Assembly (NCBI RefSeq): GCF_965216805.1
Contig: NZ_CBDCGN010000002.1
Coordinates: forward strand, 2,666,001-2,730,000
DNA: 64,000 nt
Direction: 5' to 3'
Origin: Panacagrimonas sp965216805
Lineage (GTDB): Bacteria; Pseudomonadota; Gammaproteobacteria; Nevskiales; Nevskiaceae
In this document: positions 1-8,422 of the stretch, piece by piece
How positions within the stretch are numbered: position 1 is the first letter of the stretch
Layout of the letters: each line of letters starts with the position of its first letter
Notes under the pieces: model-generated
What the model was told of the DNA's origin: nothing
Databases searched by the model: none
The model's input: only the letters and a program-made list of their open reading frames with translations
Program-made: the position numbers and the translations under genes

Positions 1-1694
1 GGCCAATAATCGCGAAAGCGATAACCACCGGGGCCCAACACCAGGGTGTTCGACTGGTGGCCGATGGGGGTCAGGAAGGCGCAGGATGCACCGACCGCCA
101 CCGCCATCAGCAACGGATCGGACTGCACCTCCAGACTCCTGCCCAGGCCCAGCGCGATCGGACACATCAGCACCGCTGCCGCGGCGTTGTTGACCACGTT
201 GGACAGCAACATGGTCACCACGATCAGCGCACCGACCGCCAGCTCCGGCGGCAGGTCGCTCAGCGCCGTCGACATCGCACCGGCGACCGACGCCGCGCCG
301 CCGCTGGTTTCCAGCGCCATGCCCACCGGGATCATCGCCGCCAGCAACACCACGATGGGCCACTCGATGCTCTGGTAGGCCTCGCGCGCGGACACCATGC
401 CGGTCGCGGCCATGGTCAGCGCTGCTGCGCTCAGCGATACCTGCGCCGGCAGCAGGTCGGTCGCCGCCGCCGCCAGCGCCGCAACGAACAAGCCCAGCGC
501 GAGCCCGAGCCGGGAAGGCGAGCCGATCTTGAGTTCGCGATCCGCCAGCGGCAGACAACCCAGGTTCTGCAGGGCCGTCGGCAGGGTTTCGCGGTCGCCT
601 TCCAGCAGCACCACGTCGCCCGGTTCCAGCCGCAGATTGCCCAGCCGCGCATGCAGCCGCTGACCCTGGCGCGACACCGCCAGCAAATTCAGGCCGTGCC
701 AGATCCGCAGGCCCAGCGAACGCGCCGACTGGCCGGCCATGCGCGAACCCGACTGCACCACCGCTTCGGCAAGATTGAGGTCGCCGGATTCCAGCAGGTC
801 GCGGGTCGGATCGCCGCGCCCGGCCAGCTCGAAGCCGTGCTTCTCCACCACATTCTTGAGGTCTTCGGCGTCCGCCTCGACGATCACCATATCGCCGGAC
901 TCCAGGCGCTCGTAGCGAGAATGTCCCGGCACCCGCCGCTCGCCGCGCACCAAGCCGGCCACCCGCACGTCCTCGCCCAGCTCGTGTGCCAGTGAGCCGA
1001 GCGCCTTGCCGACCCAGCGATTGTCTTCGGGCAGGCGCAGCTCGGTCAGGTAATCCTGAATGGCCAATGCCTTGCCGCCGCCGTCGCCCTGTCCCTGCGG
1101 TATCAGCCGCCGCGCCAGCAGCGCCACCAGAACCACGCCTGCCACGGTCAGGATCAGGCCCACCGGAGCAAAGTCGAACATCGAGAACGGTTCGGCCCCT
1201 TCGCGCGCACGAAAGGACGACACGATGAGATTGGGCGGCGTGCCGATCAGCGTGATCAGCCCGCCGAGCAGGGATGCGAAGGCCAGGGGCATCAACACGT
1301 TCGAAGGCGAAGTTTGGCGTTCGCGCGCCATGCGCATGGCCACCGGCATCAGCAGCGCCAGCGCACCGACGTTGTTCATGAACGCGGACAACAACGCCAC
1401 CACCGCGCCCAGCGACGCGACCTGAATCCACACCGGCTTGCCGACGCCGGACAGTCGGCTGGCGATCAGATCCACCACGCCGGCATTGGCCAGGCCGCGA
1501 CTGATCACCAACACCGCGGCCACCGTGACCACTGCAGGATGGGCAAAGCCGTTGAAGGCTTCGCCCGGGGGCACCGCCCCCAGCAGCACCAGCGCCAGCA
1601 GTGCGGCCAGCGCGACGGCGTCGTAACGGAAGCGATCCCATACGAACAGGCCCAGCGTCGCCAGCAGCACCGCAAACACGGCGTACTCGAGCAT
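1..1694 (-). CDS. SLC13-family permease with TrkA-C (RCK_C) domains, 3' end cut by window edge
   Basis: Predicted inner-membrane divalent anion/sodium symporter-type carrier; the substrate cannot be told. The protein starts MLEYAVFAVLLATLG with a hydrophobic helix and continues through several membrane segments. The middle part (about 250-1000 in the window) reads as soluble TrkA-C-like regulatory domains. The visible C-terminal end has the family motif LTPIGHQSNTLVLGPGGYRF. About 564 codons are visible, so only a few dozen residues should be missing at the C terminus. The ATG lies 15 bases after the ptsI stop, so it is probably read at the end of the PTS operon. Family assignment is firm; a role with the PTS is inference. 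Confidence 0.85.
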   Translation of the reverse strand, partial: MLEYAVFAVLLATLGLFVWDRFRYDAVALAALLALVLLGAVPPGEAFNGFAHPAVVTVAAVLVISRGLANAGVVDLIASRLSGVGKPVWIQVASLGAVVALLSAFMNNVGALALLMPVAMRMARERQTSPSNVLMPLAFASLLGGLITLIGTPPNLIVSSFRAREGAEPFSMFDFAPVGLILTVAGVVLVALLARRLIPQGQGDGGGKALAIQDYLTELRLPEDNRWVGKALGSLAHELGEDVRVAGLVRGERRVPGHSRYERLESGDMVIVEADAEDLKNVVEKHGFELAGRGDPTRDLLESGDLNLAEAVVQSGSRMAGQSARSLGLRIWHGLNLLAVSRQGQRLHARLGNLRLEPGDVVLLEGDRETLPTALQNLGCLPLADRELKIGSPSRLGLALGLFVAALAAAATDLLPAQVSLSAAALTMAATGMVSAREAYQSIEWPIVVLLAAMIPVGMALETSGGAASVAGAMSTALSDLPPELAVGALIVVTMLLSNVVNNAAAAVLMCPIALGLGRSLEVQSDPLLMAVAVGASCAFLTPIGHQSNTLVLGPGGYRFRDYW

Positions 1695-1709
1695 GGCGGG
1701 GTATTCCGG

Positions 1710-3446
1710 CTAGGGTGCGTTCAGCGCCGGCAACAGGCGCTCGAAGGTGTCGAGATCGGTGGCCTGGAGCAGCTGCTCGACCTGCGCGCGCAGATCGTTC
1801 ACGGTCGACTCGCGCACCGCGCGCTTGACCTCCAGCACGTTGGCCGGATGCATGGAGAACTCGGTCAGGCCCATGCCCAGCAGCAGTCGCGTATAGCGCA
1901 CGTCGCCGGCCATCTCGCCGCACATGCCCACTTCGATGCCGGCGCGATTGCCGGCATCGATGGTCATGTGGATCAGGCGCAGCACCGCAGGGTGCAGCGG
2001 GTCGTACAGATAGTTCACCTCGTCGTCCACACGGTCGATGGCCAGGGTGTACTGGATCAGATCGTTGGTGCCGATGGAGAAGAAGTCCACTTCGCGCGCC
2101 AGCAGCGCCGCGGCGATCGCGGCGGCCGGCACTTCGATCATGATGCCCACCGGAATGTGCGGCGCCACAGCAAAGCCTTCGCGCTCCAGCTCCTCGCGAC
2201 CGGCCGCGATCAGCAGCTTGGCCTGCCGCAGCTCGCTGAGCGACGAAATCATCGGCAGCATGATGCGCACCTGTCCGTGCGCCGAGGCGCGCAGCAATGC
2301 ACGCACCTGCAGGCGGAACAACTCCGGTTCCTTCAGGCACAGGCGAATCGCTCGCAGACCCAGTGCCGGGTTGTTCGGCGTGGGACCTTGGCGCTGCCCC
2401 GAGTCCACCTGCTTGTCCGCGCCCAGATCCAGGGTGCGGATGGTGATGGGCCCTCTGACCGCCGACACCACGCGCGCATAGGCCGCGTATTGCTCGTCCT
2501 CGGTGGGCAGGTCCTTGCGATTCATGTAGAGGAACTCGGTGCGATACAGGCCCACTCCGGCGGCGCCGTTGGACTCGGCGTCCTGACCGTCTTCGGGCAG
2601 TTCGATATTGGCCTGCAGGCGCACCGACACCCCGTCACGCGATACCGCCGGCTTGTCGCGCAACAACTGCAGCAACTGCCGATCCTGTGCCTGCTGCAAC
2701 CGACGCTGACGGTAATGCGCCTGTGCCTTGTCGTCCGGATCGGCCAGCACGTGACCGTTCTCGCCGTCGACGATGATCTGCTCGCCTTCGCGCAGCAGCT
2801 TGCGGGCGTTGTGCAGGCCCACCACCGCCGGAATCCCCAGGCTGCGGGCCAGGATGGCGGTGTGCGACAAAGGCCCGCCGTACTCGGTGACAAAGGCCTG
2901 TACCGCCTGCTGCGACAACAGAATGATATCGGCCGGCGTGATGTCGTCGGCGACGATCACCGCGGGCTCGCTCAGCGGCAGGTCCTGCCCCGGCAGCTTG
3001 CGTTCGGCCTTGGTCAGCACTCGCAGCACGCGGCTCACCACGTGCTCGATATCGTTCTGGCGTGTACGCAGGTAAGGATCTTCCATCTGCTCGAACACCG
3101 CGATCAGTGCATCGCGCGAGCGCCGCAGCGCCGCCTCGGCGTTGCAGCCCCGACTGCGGATGTTGGCGACGGTGGCATCGGTCAGCGAGCGGTCGTCCAT
3201 CATCAGCAGATGGGTATCGATGAACGCGGCGATATCGCCCGGAGTGCCGACCGGAATGCGATCCCGGATCTCGCGCAGCTCGATCAGGGCCAGCCTCTGC
3301 GCCTGCTCGAAGCGTTCGACCTCTTCGTCGATTGCCTCCGGCGCAACCGCATACTCCACCACTTCCGGATCGCCGCCGTGCAGCTTCTGCACGCGCCCGA
3401 TGGCGATCCCGCGAGAAACCCCGATGCCGGCGAGCCAGAGGGACAT
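1710..3446 (-). CDS. ptsI: Phosphoenolpyruvate-protein phosphotransferase (PTS enzyme I)
   Basis: Cytoplasmic enzyme I takes phosphate from phosphoenolpyruvate and passes it to HPr. The 578-residue length is normal. The N-terminal domain has the phospho-histidine motif GGPLSHTAILAR with His195; the C-terminal PEP-binding barrel has LYRTEFLYM, the arginine-rich LRAIRLCL stretch and GMCGEM. It is the last soluble PTS gene of the run ptsN-hprK-rapZ-EIIA-ptsH-ptsI. No sugar IIB or IIC permease is present in the window, so the pathway is probably regulatory rather than for sugar uptake. The ATG at 3446 directly abuts a perfect inverted repeat, leaving no ordinary Shine-Dalgarno sequence outside it. 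Confidence 0.97.
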   Translation of the reverse strand: MSLWLAGIGVSRGIAIGRVQKLHGGDPEVVEYAVAPEAIDEEVERFEQAQRLALIELREIRDRIPVGTPGDIAAFIDTHLLMMDDRSLTDATVANIRSRGCNAEAALRRSRDALIAVFEQMEDPYLRTRQNDIEHVVSRVLRVLTKAERKLPGQDLPLSEPAVIVADDITPADIILLSQQAVQAFVTEYGGPLSHTAILARSLGIPAVVGLHNARKLLREGEQIIVDGENGHVLADPDDKAQAHYRQRRLQQAQDRQLLQLLRDKPAVSRDGVSVRLQANIELPEDGQDAESNGAAGVGLYRTEFLYMNRKDLPTEDEQYAAYARVVSAVRGPITIRTLDLGADKQVDSGQRQGPTPNNPALGLRAIRLCLKEPELFRLQVRALLRASAHGQVRIMLPMISSLSELRQAKLLIAAGREELEREGFAVAPHIPVGIMIEVPAAAIAAALLAREVDFFSIGTNDLIQYTLAIDRVDDEVNYLYDPLHPAVLRLIHMTIDAGNRAGIEVGMCGEMAGDVRYTRLLLGMGLTEFSMHPANVLEVKRAVRESTVNDLRAQVEQLLQATDLDTFERLLPALNAP

Positions 3447-3447
3447 G

Positions 3448-3497
3448 GCAGGCTTCAGGCGTCGGGCCGCAGACGTTCGCCGACGCCTGAAGCCTGC
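3448..3497. repeat. Perfect 18-bp inverted repeat between ptsH and ptsI
   Basis: The arms 3448-3465 and 3480-3497 are exact reverse complements, separated by 14 bases. The repeat ends one base before the ptsI start codon on the minus strand, so the transcript can fold over the place where the ptsI ribosome-binding site would be. Further degenerate copies of CGCCTGAxGCC follow up to about 3540. It could be a REP-type element, an mRNA processing or stability site, or a translation-control hairpin. Confidence 0.75.
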
Positions 3498-3531
3498 GCA
3501 GCAAATATCCTCACGCCTGACGCCCGCAACC

Positions 3532-3798
3532 TCACGCTTCCTCCCCGAACCGCTCGGCGACCAGTTCGGCCAGTTCCTCCAGAGCTTGCGCGGCGTCGTC
3601 GCCTTCTGCCACCAAGGTGATCTGGCTGCCTTGCGCGGCGGCCAGCATCATCACGCCCATGATGGACTTCCCGCTTACCTCGCGGCCGTCCTTGCGCACG
3701 CGCACGTCGGCCTGGAACTTGCCGGCCAGGGTGACCAGCTTGGCCGCGGCGCGGGCGTGCAGGCCCAGACGGTTGACGATGTCGACGGTAAGTTCCAT
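3532..3798 (-). CDS. ptsH: HPr phosphocarrier protein
   Basis: Small phosphocarrier between enzyme I and EIIA proteins. It is 88 residues long, as usual. His14 sits in GLHARAAAKLV, the phosphorylation site. Ser45 in SGKSIMGVMMLAA is the site that HPr kinase modifies, consistent with hprK upstream. The GLHARAAAK form (Ala instead of the Pro of sugar-PTS HPr) resembles NPr-type HPr proteins of regulatory systems. It lies between EIIA-Man and ptsI on the minus strand, with palindromic spacers on both sides. Confidence 0.96.
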   Translation of the reverse strand: MELTVDIVNRLGLHARAAAKLVTLAGKFQADVRVRKDGREVSGKSIMGVMMLAAAQGSQITLVAEGDDAAQALEELAELVAERFGEEA

Positions 3799-3883
3799 GG
3801 GCGGTTCCGACGTTGTGCGTTAGACCTTGGGCCTCGGACATCGGGCGATGCACGTCGCTGACGAGCGACCGGTGCAGACCGCT

Positions 3884-3902
3884 GGCGTCGGCGACCGACG
3901 CC
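3884..3902. repeat. 8-bp inverted repeat upstream of ptsH
   Basis: GGCGTCGG, a 3-base loop and CCGACGCC form a perfect hairpin in the 131-base gap between the EIIA-Man stop and the ptsH start. The arm sequence is the same core as in the larger 3448-3497 palindrome, which suggests a local repeat family. I see no other feature in this gap. Confidence 0.6.
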
Positions 3903-3929
3903 GCCGTGTGCCGATAGCCCAGGCCGGCC

Positions 3930-4319
3930 TCACCGCGGACACCGGATAATGCCGCGCTGACCGCCTTCTACCGCAAGGGCAGCGATCTCGTCGGAGTTCG
4001 CTTGCGGGTAGTTGAACACGCGGATGAGCATCGGCAGATTGACCCCCGACACCACTGGCGTGCCATGCACCACGGCCAGCTTGTTGGCGATGTTGCTCGG
4101 CGTGGAGCCGAAGGCATCGGTCAGCAGCAACACGCCGTCGCCGCTGTCCAGCCGTTCGATCATCTTGCTGCCCTGGTTGATCAGCACGTCGTGGTTCTGC
4201 ACCCGGCGCACCTCCAGGACATCGGCGGCCAGCGGCAGTGGCCCGATCATGTCGCGCATGCAATCGAGCAGGAAATGCCCGAGCTTGCCGTGGGTGACCA
4301 GCAGAACGCCGACACTCAT
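3930..4319 (-). CDS. PTS EIIA component, mannose (EIIA-Man) type
   Basis: Cytoplasmic phospho-acceptor of the mannose-type PTS, 129 residues. His10 in LLVTHGKLGH is the expected phosphorylation site, and LLLTDAFGSTPSN is the conserved second motif of the family. I chose the ATG at 4319 because the family begins directly with MSVGVLLVTHG; the longer reading frame to 4382 only adds unrelated residues. It stands alone without IIB, IIC or IID, which in proteobacteria usually means a regulatory phosphate sink linked to HPr and HprK. Confidence 0.93.
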   Translation of the reverse strand: MSVGVLLVTHGKLGHFLLDCMRDMIGPLPLAADVLEVRRVQNHDVLINQGSKMIERLDSGDGVLLLTDAFGSTPSNIANKLAVVHGTPVVSGVNLPMLIRVFNYPQANSDEIAALAVEGGQRGIIRCPR

Positions 4320-4422
4320 GACCGCCGGTTTCCCATTGCCGCACGGGGATCGCCAACCCGGCAGACCGGGCACCGGCAGCACATGCTCAGCGCAAACCGG
4401 CAGATGGAAAGCGATAGCGGCC

Positions 4423-5283
4423 TCATGTCAGTTCTTTGTGTTTGACGATAACCGGGTCGAAGTGCCGGCGAAAATGCTCGGCCAGCCGCTCCACCAGATA
4501 GACACTGCGGTGCTGCCCGCCGGTACATCCGACACCGATGGTGACATAGGCCCGATCCTGCGCGCGGAATGCCGGCAGCCAGGGGTCGAGAAACGCCACG
4601 ATGTCGGCGCGCATGCGTTGCACCGGTTCGCGCGTTTCCAGCCAGCGCATGACCGGTTCGTCGCGGCCCGACAGCTCGCGCAGGCCCGGACTCCAGTGCG
4701 GATTGGGCAGGCAGCGCACATCGAACAGGTAGTCGCAGCCACTGGGCACGCCGTTCTTGAAGCCGAACGACAGGAACAACAGGGCAAGCTTGCCGCGCGC
4801 CGCCTCCGGCAGGCGCTCCAGGATGGCCTCGCGCAGCTCGTGCAGATTCATCGTGGTGGTATCCAGCGGCTCGTCGGCAAGATCGGCGATCGGCGCCAGC
4901 AACGCGCGCTCGAGCTGGATCGCCTCAACCAGCGAGGTGTGATCGTCCACCAGCGGATGCGGCCGCCGGGTGTCGCCATAGCGGCGCAGGATTACCTCGT
5001 CCGATGCGGTGAGAAAGATCACCCGCACGTCCACGCCGCGCTTGCGCAGGCGCGCCAGGTGCTGCGGAAAGCGACGGATCTCCTGCGGCAGTTCGCGCGC
5101 GTCCACACCGATCGCCAGACGCTCGTAGCGCGCCGCGTCGGTGCGCGCGAGTAGGCGCGCGATCATCGGGCCGGTCAGCGCCAGCGGGATGTTGTCGATG
5201 CAGACGTAGCCGAGATCTTCGTATTGTTTGAGCGCAACGGTCTTGCCGGCACCGGACAGACCGCTGACGATGACCAGCTTCAT
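4423..5283 (-). CDS. rapZ: RapZ, RNase adapter / nucleotide-binding protein
   Basis: RapZ-family P-loop protein of 286 residues. In Escherichia coli it binds small RNAs and glucosamine-6-phosphate and steers RNase E, controlling glmS; that role is family knowledge. The start MKLVIVSGLSGAGKT carries the Walker A motif at residues 8-15, and the C-terminal RNA-binding part shows the conserved GCTGGQHRSV motif. The start is fixed by the family N terminus and by a 4-base ATGA overlap with the hprK stop, implying translational coupling. Confidence 0.96.
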   Translation of the reverse strand: MKLVIVSGLSGAGKTVALKQYEDLGYVCIDNIPLALTGPMIARLLARTDAARYERLAIGVDARELPQEIRRFPQHLARLRKRGVDVRVIFLTASDEVILRRYGDTRRPHPLVDDHTSLVEAIQLERALLAPIADLADEPLDTTTMNLHELREAILERLPEAARGKLALLFLSFGFKNGVPSGCDYLFDVRCLPNPHWSPGLRELSGRDEPVMRWLETREPVQRMRADIVAFLDPWLPAFRAQDRAYVTIGVGCTGGQHRSVYLVERLAEHFRRHFDPVIVKHKELT

Positions 5284-5852
5284 GTTCGGCCCTGGATGGA
5301 ACGCATCTGGCGCGCGACGAAATCGTCGGCGGCATCGTACCCGTCGCGCTTGAGCGTCTGGTCGCGACAGGCGGCTTCCGCCAGCGTGGCCAGGCTTTGC
5401 CCGGGGCGCACCGGCAGCGAAATTTCGGGAATCGGTTTGCCGCACACGAGGGTGTCGCGACGCCGGCCGTGCAGGCGGTCCGGCGGGTCGGCGTAGTCGC
5501 CGACGGCGTGCAGACGCAGGATCAGGTCCAGCGTCTTGGAGGCGCGCAGCGCTGGTTCGCCAAACATCCGCCCCACGTGCAGCACGCCCAGACCCCGCAC
5601 CTCCAGAAAACCGTAGAGCAGCGGCGGGCAGCGACCCACCACTCGACCGTCTCCGGCGAGTTCGAACTCGGCGGCATCGTCGGCGACCAGACGGTGGCCG
5701 CGCGCGAGCATTTCCAGCGCCAGCTCGCTCTTGCCGACACCGCTGCGCCCAGCCAGCAGTACGCCCAGGCCGAAGATCTCGATCAGCACTCCGTGCAGGG
5801 TCACGCGTTCGGCGGGGATGTCGGTCACCGGTGGCCGCGCGGCCGCGGGCAT
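5280..5852 (-). CDS. hprK: HPr kinase/phosphorylase, catalytic domain only
   Basis: Would phosphorylate or dephosphorylate the seryl site of HPr. The 190 residues correspond only to the C-terminal kinase domain: LHGVLIEIFGLGVLLAGRSGVGKSE contains the P-loop (residues 35-42), followed by HRLVADDAAEF and the signature LEVRGLGVLHVGRMFG. The usual N-terminal regulatory domain of about 130 residues, normal for a 310-320 residue HprK, is absent. Only 13 bases separate this start from the ptsN stop, so there is no room for it and no frameshifted remnant. A kinase-domain-only form is known from alphaproteobacteria. Confidence 0.9.
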   Translation of the reverse strand: MPAAARPPVTDIPAERVTLHGVLIEIFGLGVLLAGRSGVGKSELALEMLARGHRLVADDAAEFELAGDGRVVGRCPPLLYGFLEVRGLGVLHVGRMFGEPALRASKTLDLILRLHAVGDYADPPDRLHGRRRDTLVCGKPIPEISLPVRPGQSLATLAEAACRDQTLKRDGYDAADDFVARQMRSIQGRT

Positions 5853-5865
5853 CCCCCGGAGCGCC

Positions 5866-6330
5866 TCAGCGGCCCGCCGGCACGTATCCGGACAACAGCG
5901 CGTACAGCGCGGCGTTGTCGCCGCCAGCGCGCAGCTTGGCGCAGAAATCGTCGTCGGAGAACATCTCGGCCACCGCCGCCAGATGCTTGAGGTGCTGGTC
6001 GTTGGCGCTTTGCGGCACCAGCAGGCCGAAGATCAGGTCCACCGGATTGCCGTCGTGGGAGTCGTATTCCACCGGGTGCTTGAGCCGCATGAACGCGCCC
6101 ACGCTGCGCTCGATGCCGGCGACCCGGCCGTGGGGAATCGCCACCCCATGCCCCAGACCTGTGCTACCGAGCTTTTCGCGCCCGGTCAGGCTGCTGAACA
6201 CCTCGTGACTACCGAGATCGGCGGCACCGCTGGCCAGCAGGTTGGACAGTTCTTCGAGCGCCTTCTTCTTGCTGGTGACGGTCGTGCCGCTGACGACTCT
6301 TTCGGCACTGAGAATCTCGGTCAACTTCAT
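5866..6330 (-). CDS. ptsN: PTS EIIA-Ntr regulatory protein
   Basis: Nitrogen-PTS phospho-acceptor that regulates potassium, nitrogen and envelope functions in proteobacteria. It is 154 residues with the conserved LGHGVAIPHGRV motif; His67 is the expected phosphorylation site. It starts about 50 bases past a strong terminator for hpf, so ptsN and the genes below it probably have their own promoter or depend on read-through. The neighbours hprK and rapZ form the usual cluster. Confidence 0.96.
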   Translation of the reverse strand: MKLTEILSAERVVSGTTVTSKKKALEELSNLLASGAADLGSHEVFSSLTGREKLGSTGLGHGVAIPHGRVAGIERSVGAFMRLKHPVEYDSHDGNPVDLIFGLLVPQSANDQHLKHLAAVAEMFSDDDFCAKLRAGGDNAALYALLSGYVPAGR

Positions 6331-6382
6331 CGGTGATCGCTCCGGATGATCGGCTGCCGAATTATGGAGTGTTTGCCAACAA

Positions 6383-6412
6383 AAAACCCCGCCACCAGGG
6401 TGACGGGGTTTT
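6383..6412 (-). terminator. Rho-independent terminator after hpf
   Basis: A 14-bp stem with one mismatch (AAAACCCCG paired with CGGGGTTTT, plus CACC with GGTG) and a 2-base loop is followed on the minus strand by a run of T. It lies between the hpf stop (6429) and the ptsN start (6330), so it separates the rpoN-hpf unit from ptsN. Confidence 0.88.
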
Positions 6413-6428
6413 CGAGGACCGCTGCGGG

Positions 6429-6752
6429 TTACTGCAGCGTGCGCTTGACCGGCTGCTTCACATGATGGCTGCGCAGCTTGTCCTTGTGCCGGCGGGTCTG
6501 GCGATCGAGCTTGTCGATCAGCGCATCGATGGCCGCGTACATGTCGTCTTCGACCACCGCCTCGGCGTGGAGGTCGGCACCGCTGGCATGCACCGTGGCC
6601 TCGGCCTTGTGGCGCAGCTTTTCCACCGACAGGATGACGTCCGCATTGATCAGGTGATCGAAGTGACGCTCGATCCGCTTGATCTTCGACGTCACGTACT
6701 CGCGCAGCGGCGGCGTCAGATCGAGGTGATGCCCGGAGATGTTCAGATTCAT
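6429..6752 (-). CDS. hpf: Ribosome hibernation promoting factor, short form
   Basis: Binds 30S subunits and promotes 100S ribosome dimers in stationary phase. The 107 residues match the short HPF/YhbH class, beginning MNLNISGHHLDLTPPLREYV with the typical beta-alpha-beta fold and the basic C terminus RRHKDKLRSH. It follows rpoN by 72 bases in the same direction, the classic proteobacterial rpoN-hpf-ptsN arrangement, and ends at a strong terminator. Confidence 0.95.
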   Translation of the reverse strand: MNLNISGHHLDLTPPLREYVTSKIKRIERHFDHLINADVILSVEKLRHKAEATVHASGADLHAEAVVEDDMYAAIDALIDKLDRQTRRHKDKLRSHHVKQPVKRTLQ

Positions 6753-6824
6753 CGCTTACTACCTCCTGTCATGGGACCTTGGCAGGTCCCGGGAAAAACC
6801 GGTACAGCCATTCGCAGAGAGCGC

Positions 6825-8285
6825 TCAGGCCACCGCCTTGCGTTCGTGTGAGGGGGGGATGTGCAGCGCCTCGCGATACTTGGCCACGGTGCGGCGCGCC
6901 ACCTGGATGCCTTCTTTCAGCAAGAGTTCTGCCAGGGTCGAGTCCGACAACGGCCGCGCCGGGTCCTCGGCGCCGATCATGCGCTTGATCATGGCCTGGA
7001 TGGCGGTGGCGGAGGCGACGCCGCCCTGGGTGGTGGCGACGTGGCTGGAGAAGAAGTACTTGAGCTCGTACAGACCCCGCGGGGTCAGCATGTACTTGTT
7101 CGCAGTGGCTCGCGACACGGTCGATTCGTGAATCCCCAATGTCTGTGCGACGTCCCTAAGGACCAGTGGCCGCATGGCCTCCTCCCCATATTCCAGAAAC
7201 GCGCGCTGTTCTTCAACTATGCACTGCGACACACGCAGAATGGTTTCGTTCCGGGACTCCAGGCTATTGATGAAATAGCGCGCCTCCTGCAGATGCTGCT
7301 TGAGCTGGAGTTGGTCCTTGGACTGGTCGGCGCGCTTGATGAAGCCCTGGTAGCGGCCGTTGATGCGCAACTTGGGTGCGTGCTCGGGATTGAGTGCCAC
7401 TTTCCAGCGACCGTTCTTCTTGGTCACGATGACGTCCGGCATCAGGTAGTCGGATTCGTGCGCCTGGAACGGCCGGCCGGGATGCGGCTGCAGGGTGCGG
7501 ATCAGATCCAGACCCTGGCGGATGTCCTCCGGCGTCAGGCCGGTGATGCGCATGATCGCCGCCTCGTCCTGGCGCGCGACATGAATCAGCCCGCACTCGA
7601 CGATCTCCAGCGCCGCCCAGCGACCGCAGCGCGAGCGCGGCATCTGGCGGACCTGCAAGGTCAGACATTCGGCCAGATCGCGCGCTGCCACGCCGGGCGG
7701 GTCGAATTCCTGCACCCGCGACAGCACCGCTTCCACCTGCGCCCGCGCCACCCCGGGGTCCTGCGCCAGGCGTTCGCAGATACCTTCCCAGTCCTCCAGA
7801 TAACCGTCGGAATTGATGGCGTCGATCAGGAACGCTGCGACCAGCGCCTCGACCTCGCTGAACGTCGCCACCCGCGCCTGGCTCATCAGGTGGTCGTACA
7901 GGCTAGCGGCGGTGTGCAGGTTGGCCTGCAGAAAATCGTGCAGGCTGTCGTCGTCGGAGGACGAGGACGACGTACTGCTGGGCAGGTCGTCAAACACATC
8001 CCCCCAGTCGGCATCGACCGGCATGTCCTCGGGGATCGTCTCGTCGACCCGCACCTCTTCGAGCAGGCCGCTGTCGGCGGCGGCGGGTGCCTCCGGCGCC
8101 TCCATGGTCTCGGTGGAAGGCTCCAGCGGGTCCTGGTCCTGCTCCAGCATCAGGTTGGACTCCAGCGCCTGCTGGATCTCCATCTGCAGGTCCAGGCTGG
8201 ACAGCTGCAGCAGGCGAATGGCCTGCTGCAGCGCGGGAGTCATGGTCAGGCCCAGGCCTTGACGCAAAGCCAGCGATTGCTTCAT
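6825..8285 (-). CDS. rpoN: RNA polymerase sigma-54 factor
   Basis: Alternative sigma factor for -24/-12 promoters that need AAA+ activators. It is 486 residues. The N terminus is Gln/Leu rich (LQQAIRLLQLSSLDLQ), followed by an acidic Asp/Ser linker around residues 95-120, the core-binding region, a helix-turn-helix (TLGIHESTVSRAT) and the RpoN box ARRTVAKYR near the end. A good sigma-70-like promoter lies just upstream (8327-8355), so it can be transcribed apart from the lpt genes. Confidence 0.97.
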   Translation of the reverse strand: MKQSLALRQGLGLTMTPALQQAIRLLQLSSLDLQMEIQQALESNLMLEQDQDPLEPSTETMEAPEAPAAADSGLLEEVRVDETIPEDMPVDADWGDVFDDLPSSTSSSSSDDDSLHDFLQANLHTAASLYDHLMSQARVATFSEVEALVAAFLIDAINSDGYLEDWEGICERLAQDPGVARAQVEAVLSRVQEFDPPGVAARDLAECLTLQVRQMPRSRCGRWAALEIVECGLIHVARQDEAAIMRITGLTPEDIRQGLDLIRTLQPHPGRPFQAHESDYLMPDVIVTKKNGRWKVALNPEHAPKLRINGRYQGFIKRADQSKDQLQLKQHLQEARYFINSLESRNETILRVSQCIVEEQRAFLEYGEEAMRPLVLRDVAQTLGIHESTVSRATANKYMLTPRGLYELKYFFSSHVATTQGGVASATAIQAMIKRMIGAEDPARPLSDSTLAELLLKEGIQVARRTVAKYREALHIPPSHERKAVA

Positions 8286-8326
8286 CGGGCGAGGTCAGGG
8301 CTTCGAATGAGTTCTCATGGCCCGAT

Positions 8327-8355
8327 TCTATACGCCGGTACGACTCTTGCTTCAA
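8327..8355 (-). promoter_or_regulatory. Predicted sigma-70-type promoter for rpoN
   Basis: On the minus strand TTGAAG (8350-8355) and TATAGA (8327-8332) are separated by exactly 17 bases, in the lptB-rpoN gap. The expected transcript start gives a leader of roughly 35 bases before the rpoN ATG. Seen by eye only; no score was computed. Confidence 0.6.
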
Positions 8356-8422
8356 TAACCCGCAGTGTGCTGGACCATTCGGCGGGTGAACACCGCCGTC
8401 CACACTTCCGGCTGCGTTGCTG

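Noticed and set aside
1314..3620. Plus-strand open frame of 768 codons
   Set aside because: It is antisense to ptsI and ptsH, rich in His/Arg/Gln as expected from the complement of GC-rich coding DNA, and has no recognisable domain.
5853..5865. Possible frameshifted N-terminal domain of hprK
   Set aside because: Only 13 bases lie between the ptsN stop and the hprK start, so no remnant exists; the domain is truly absent.
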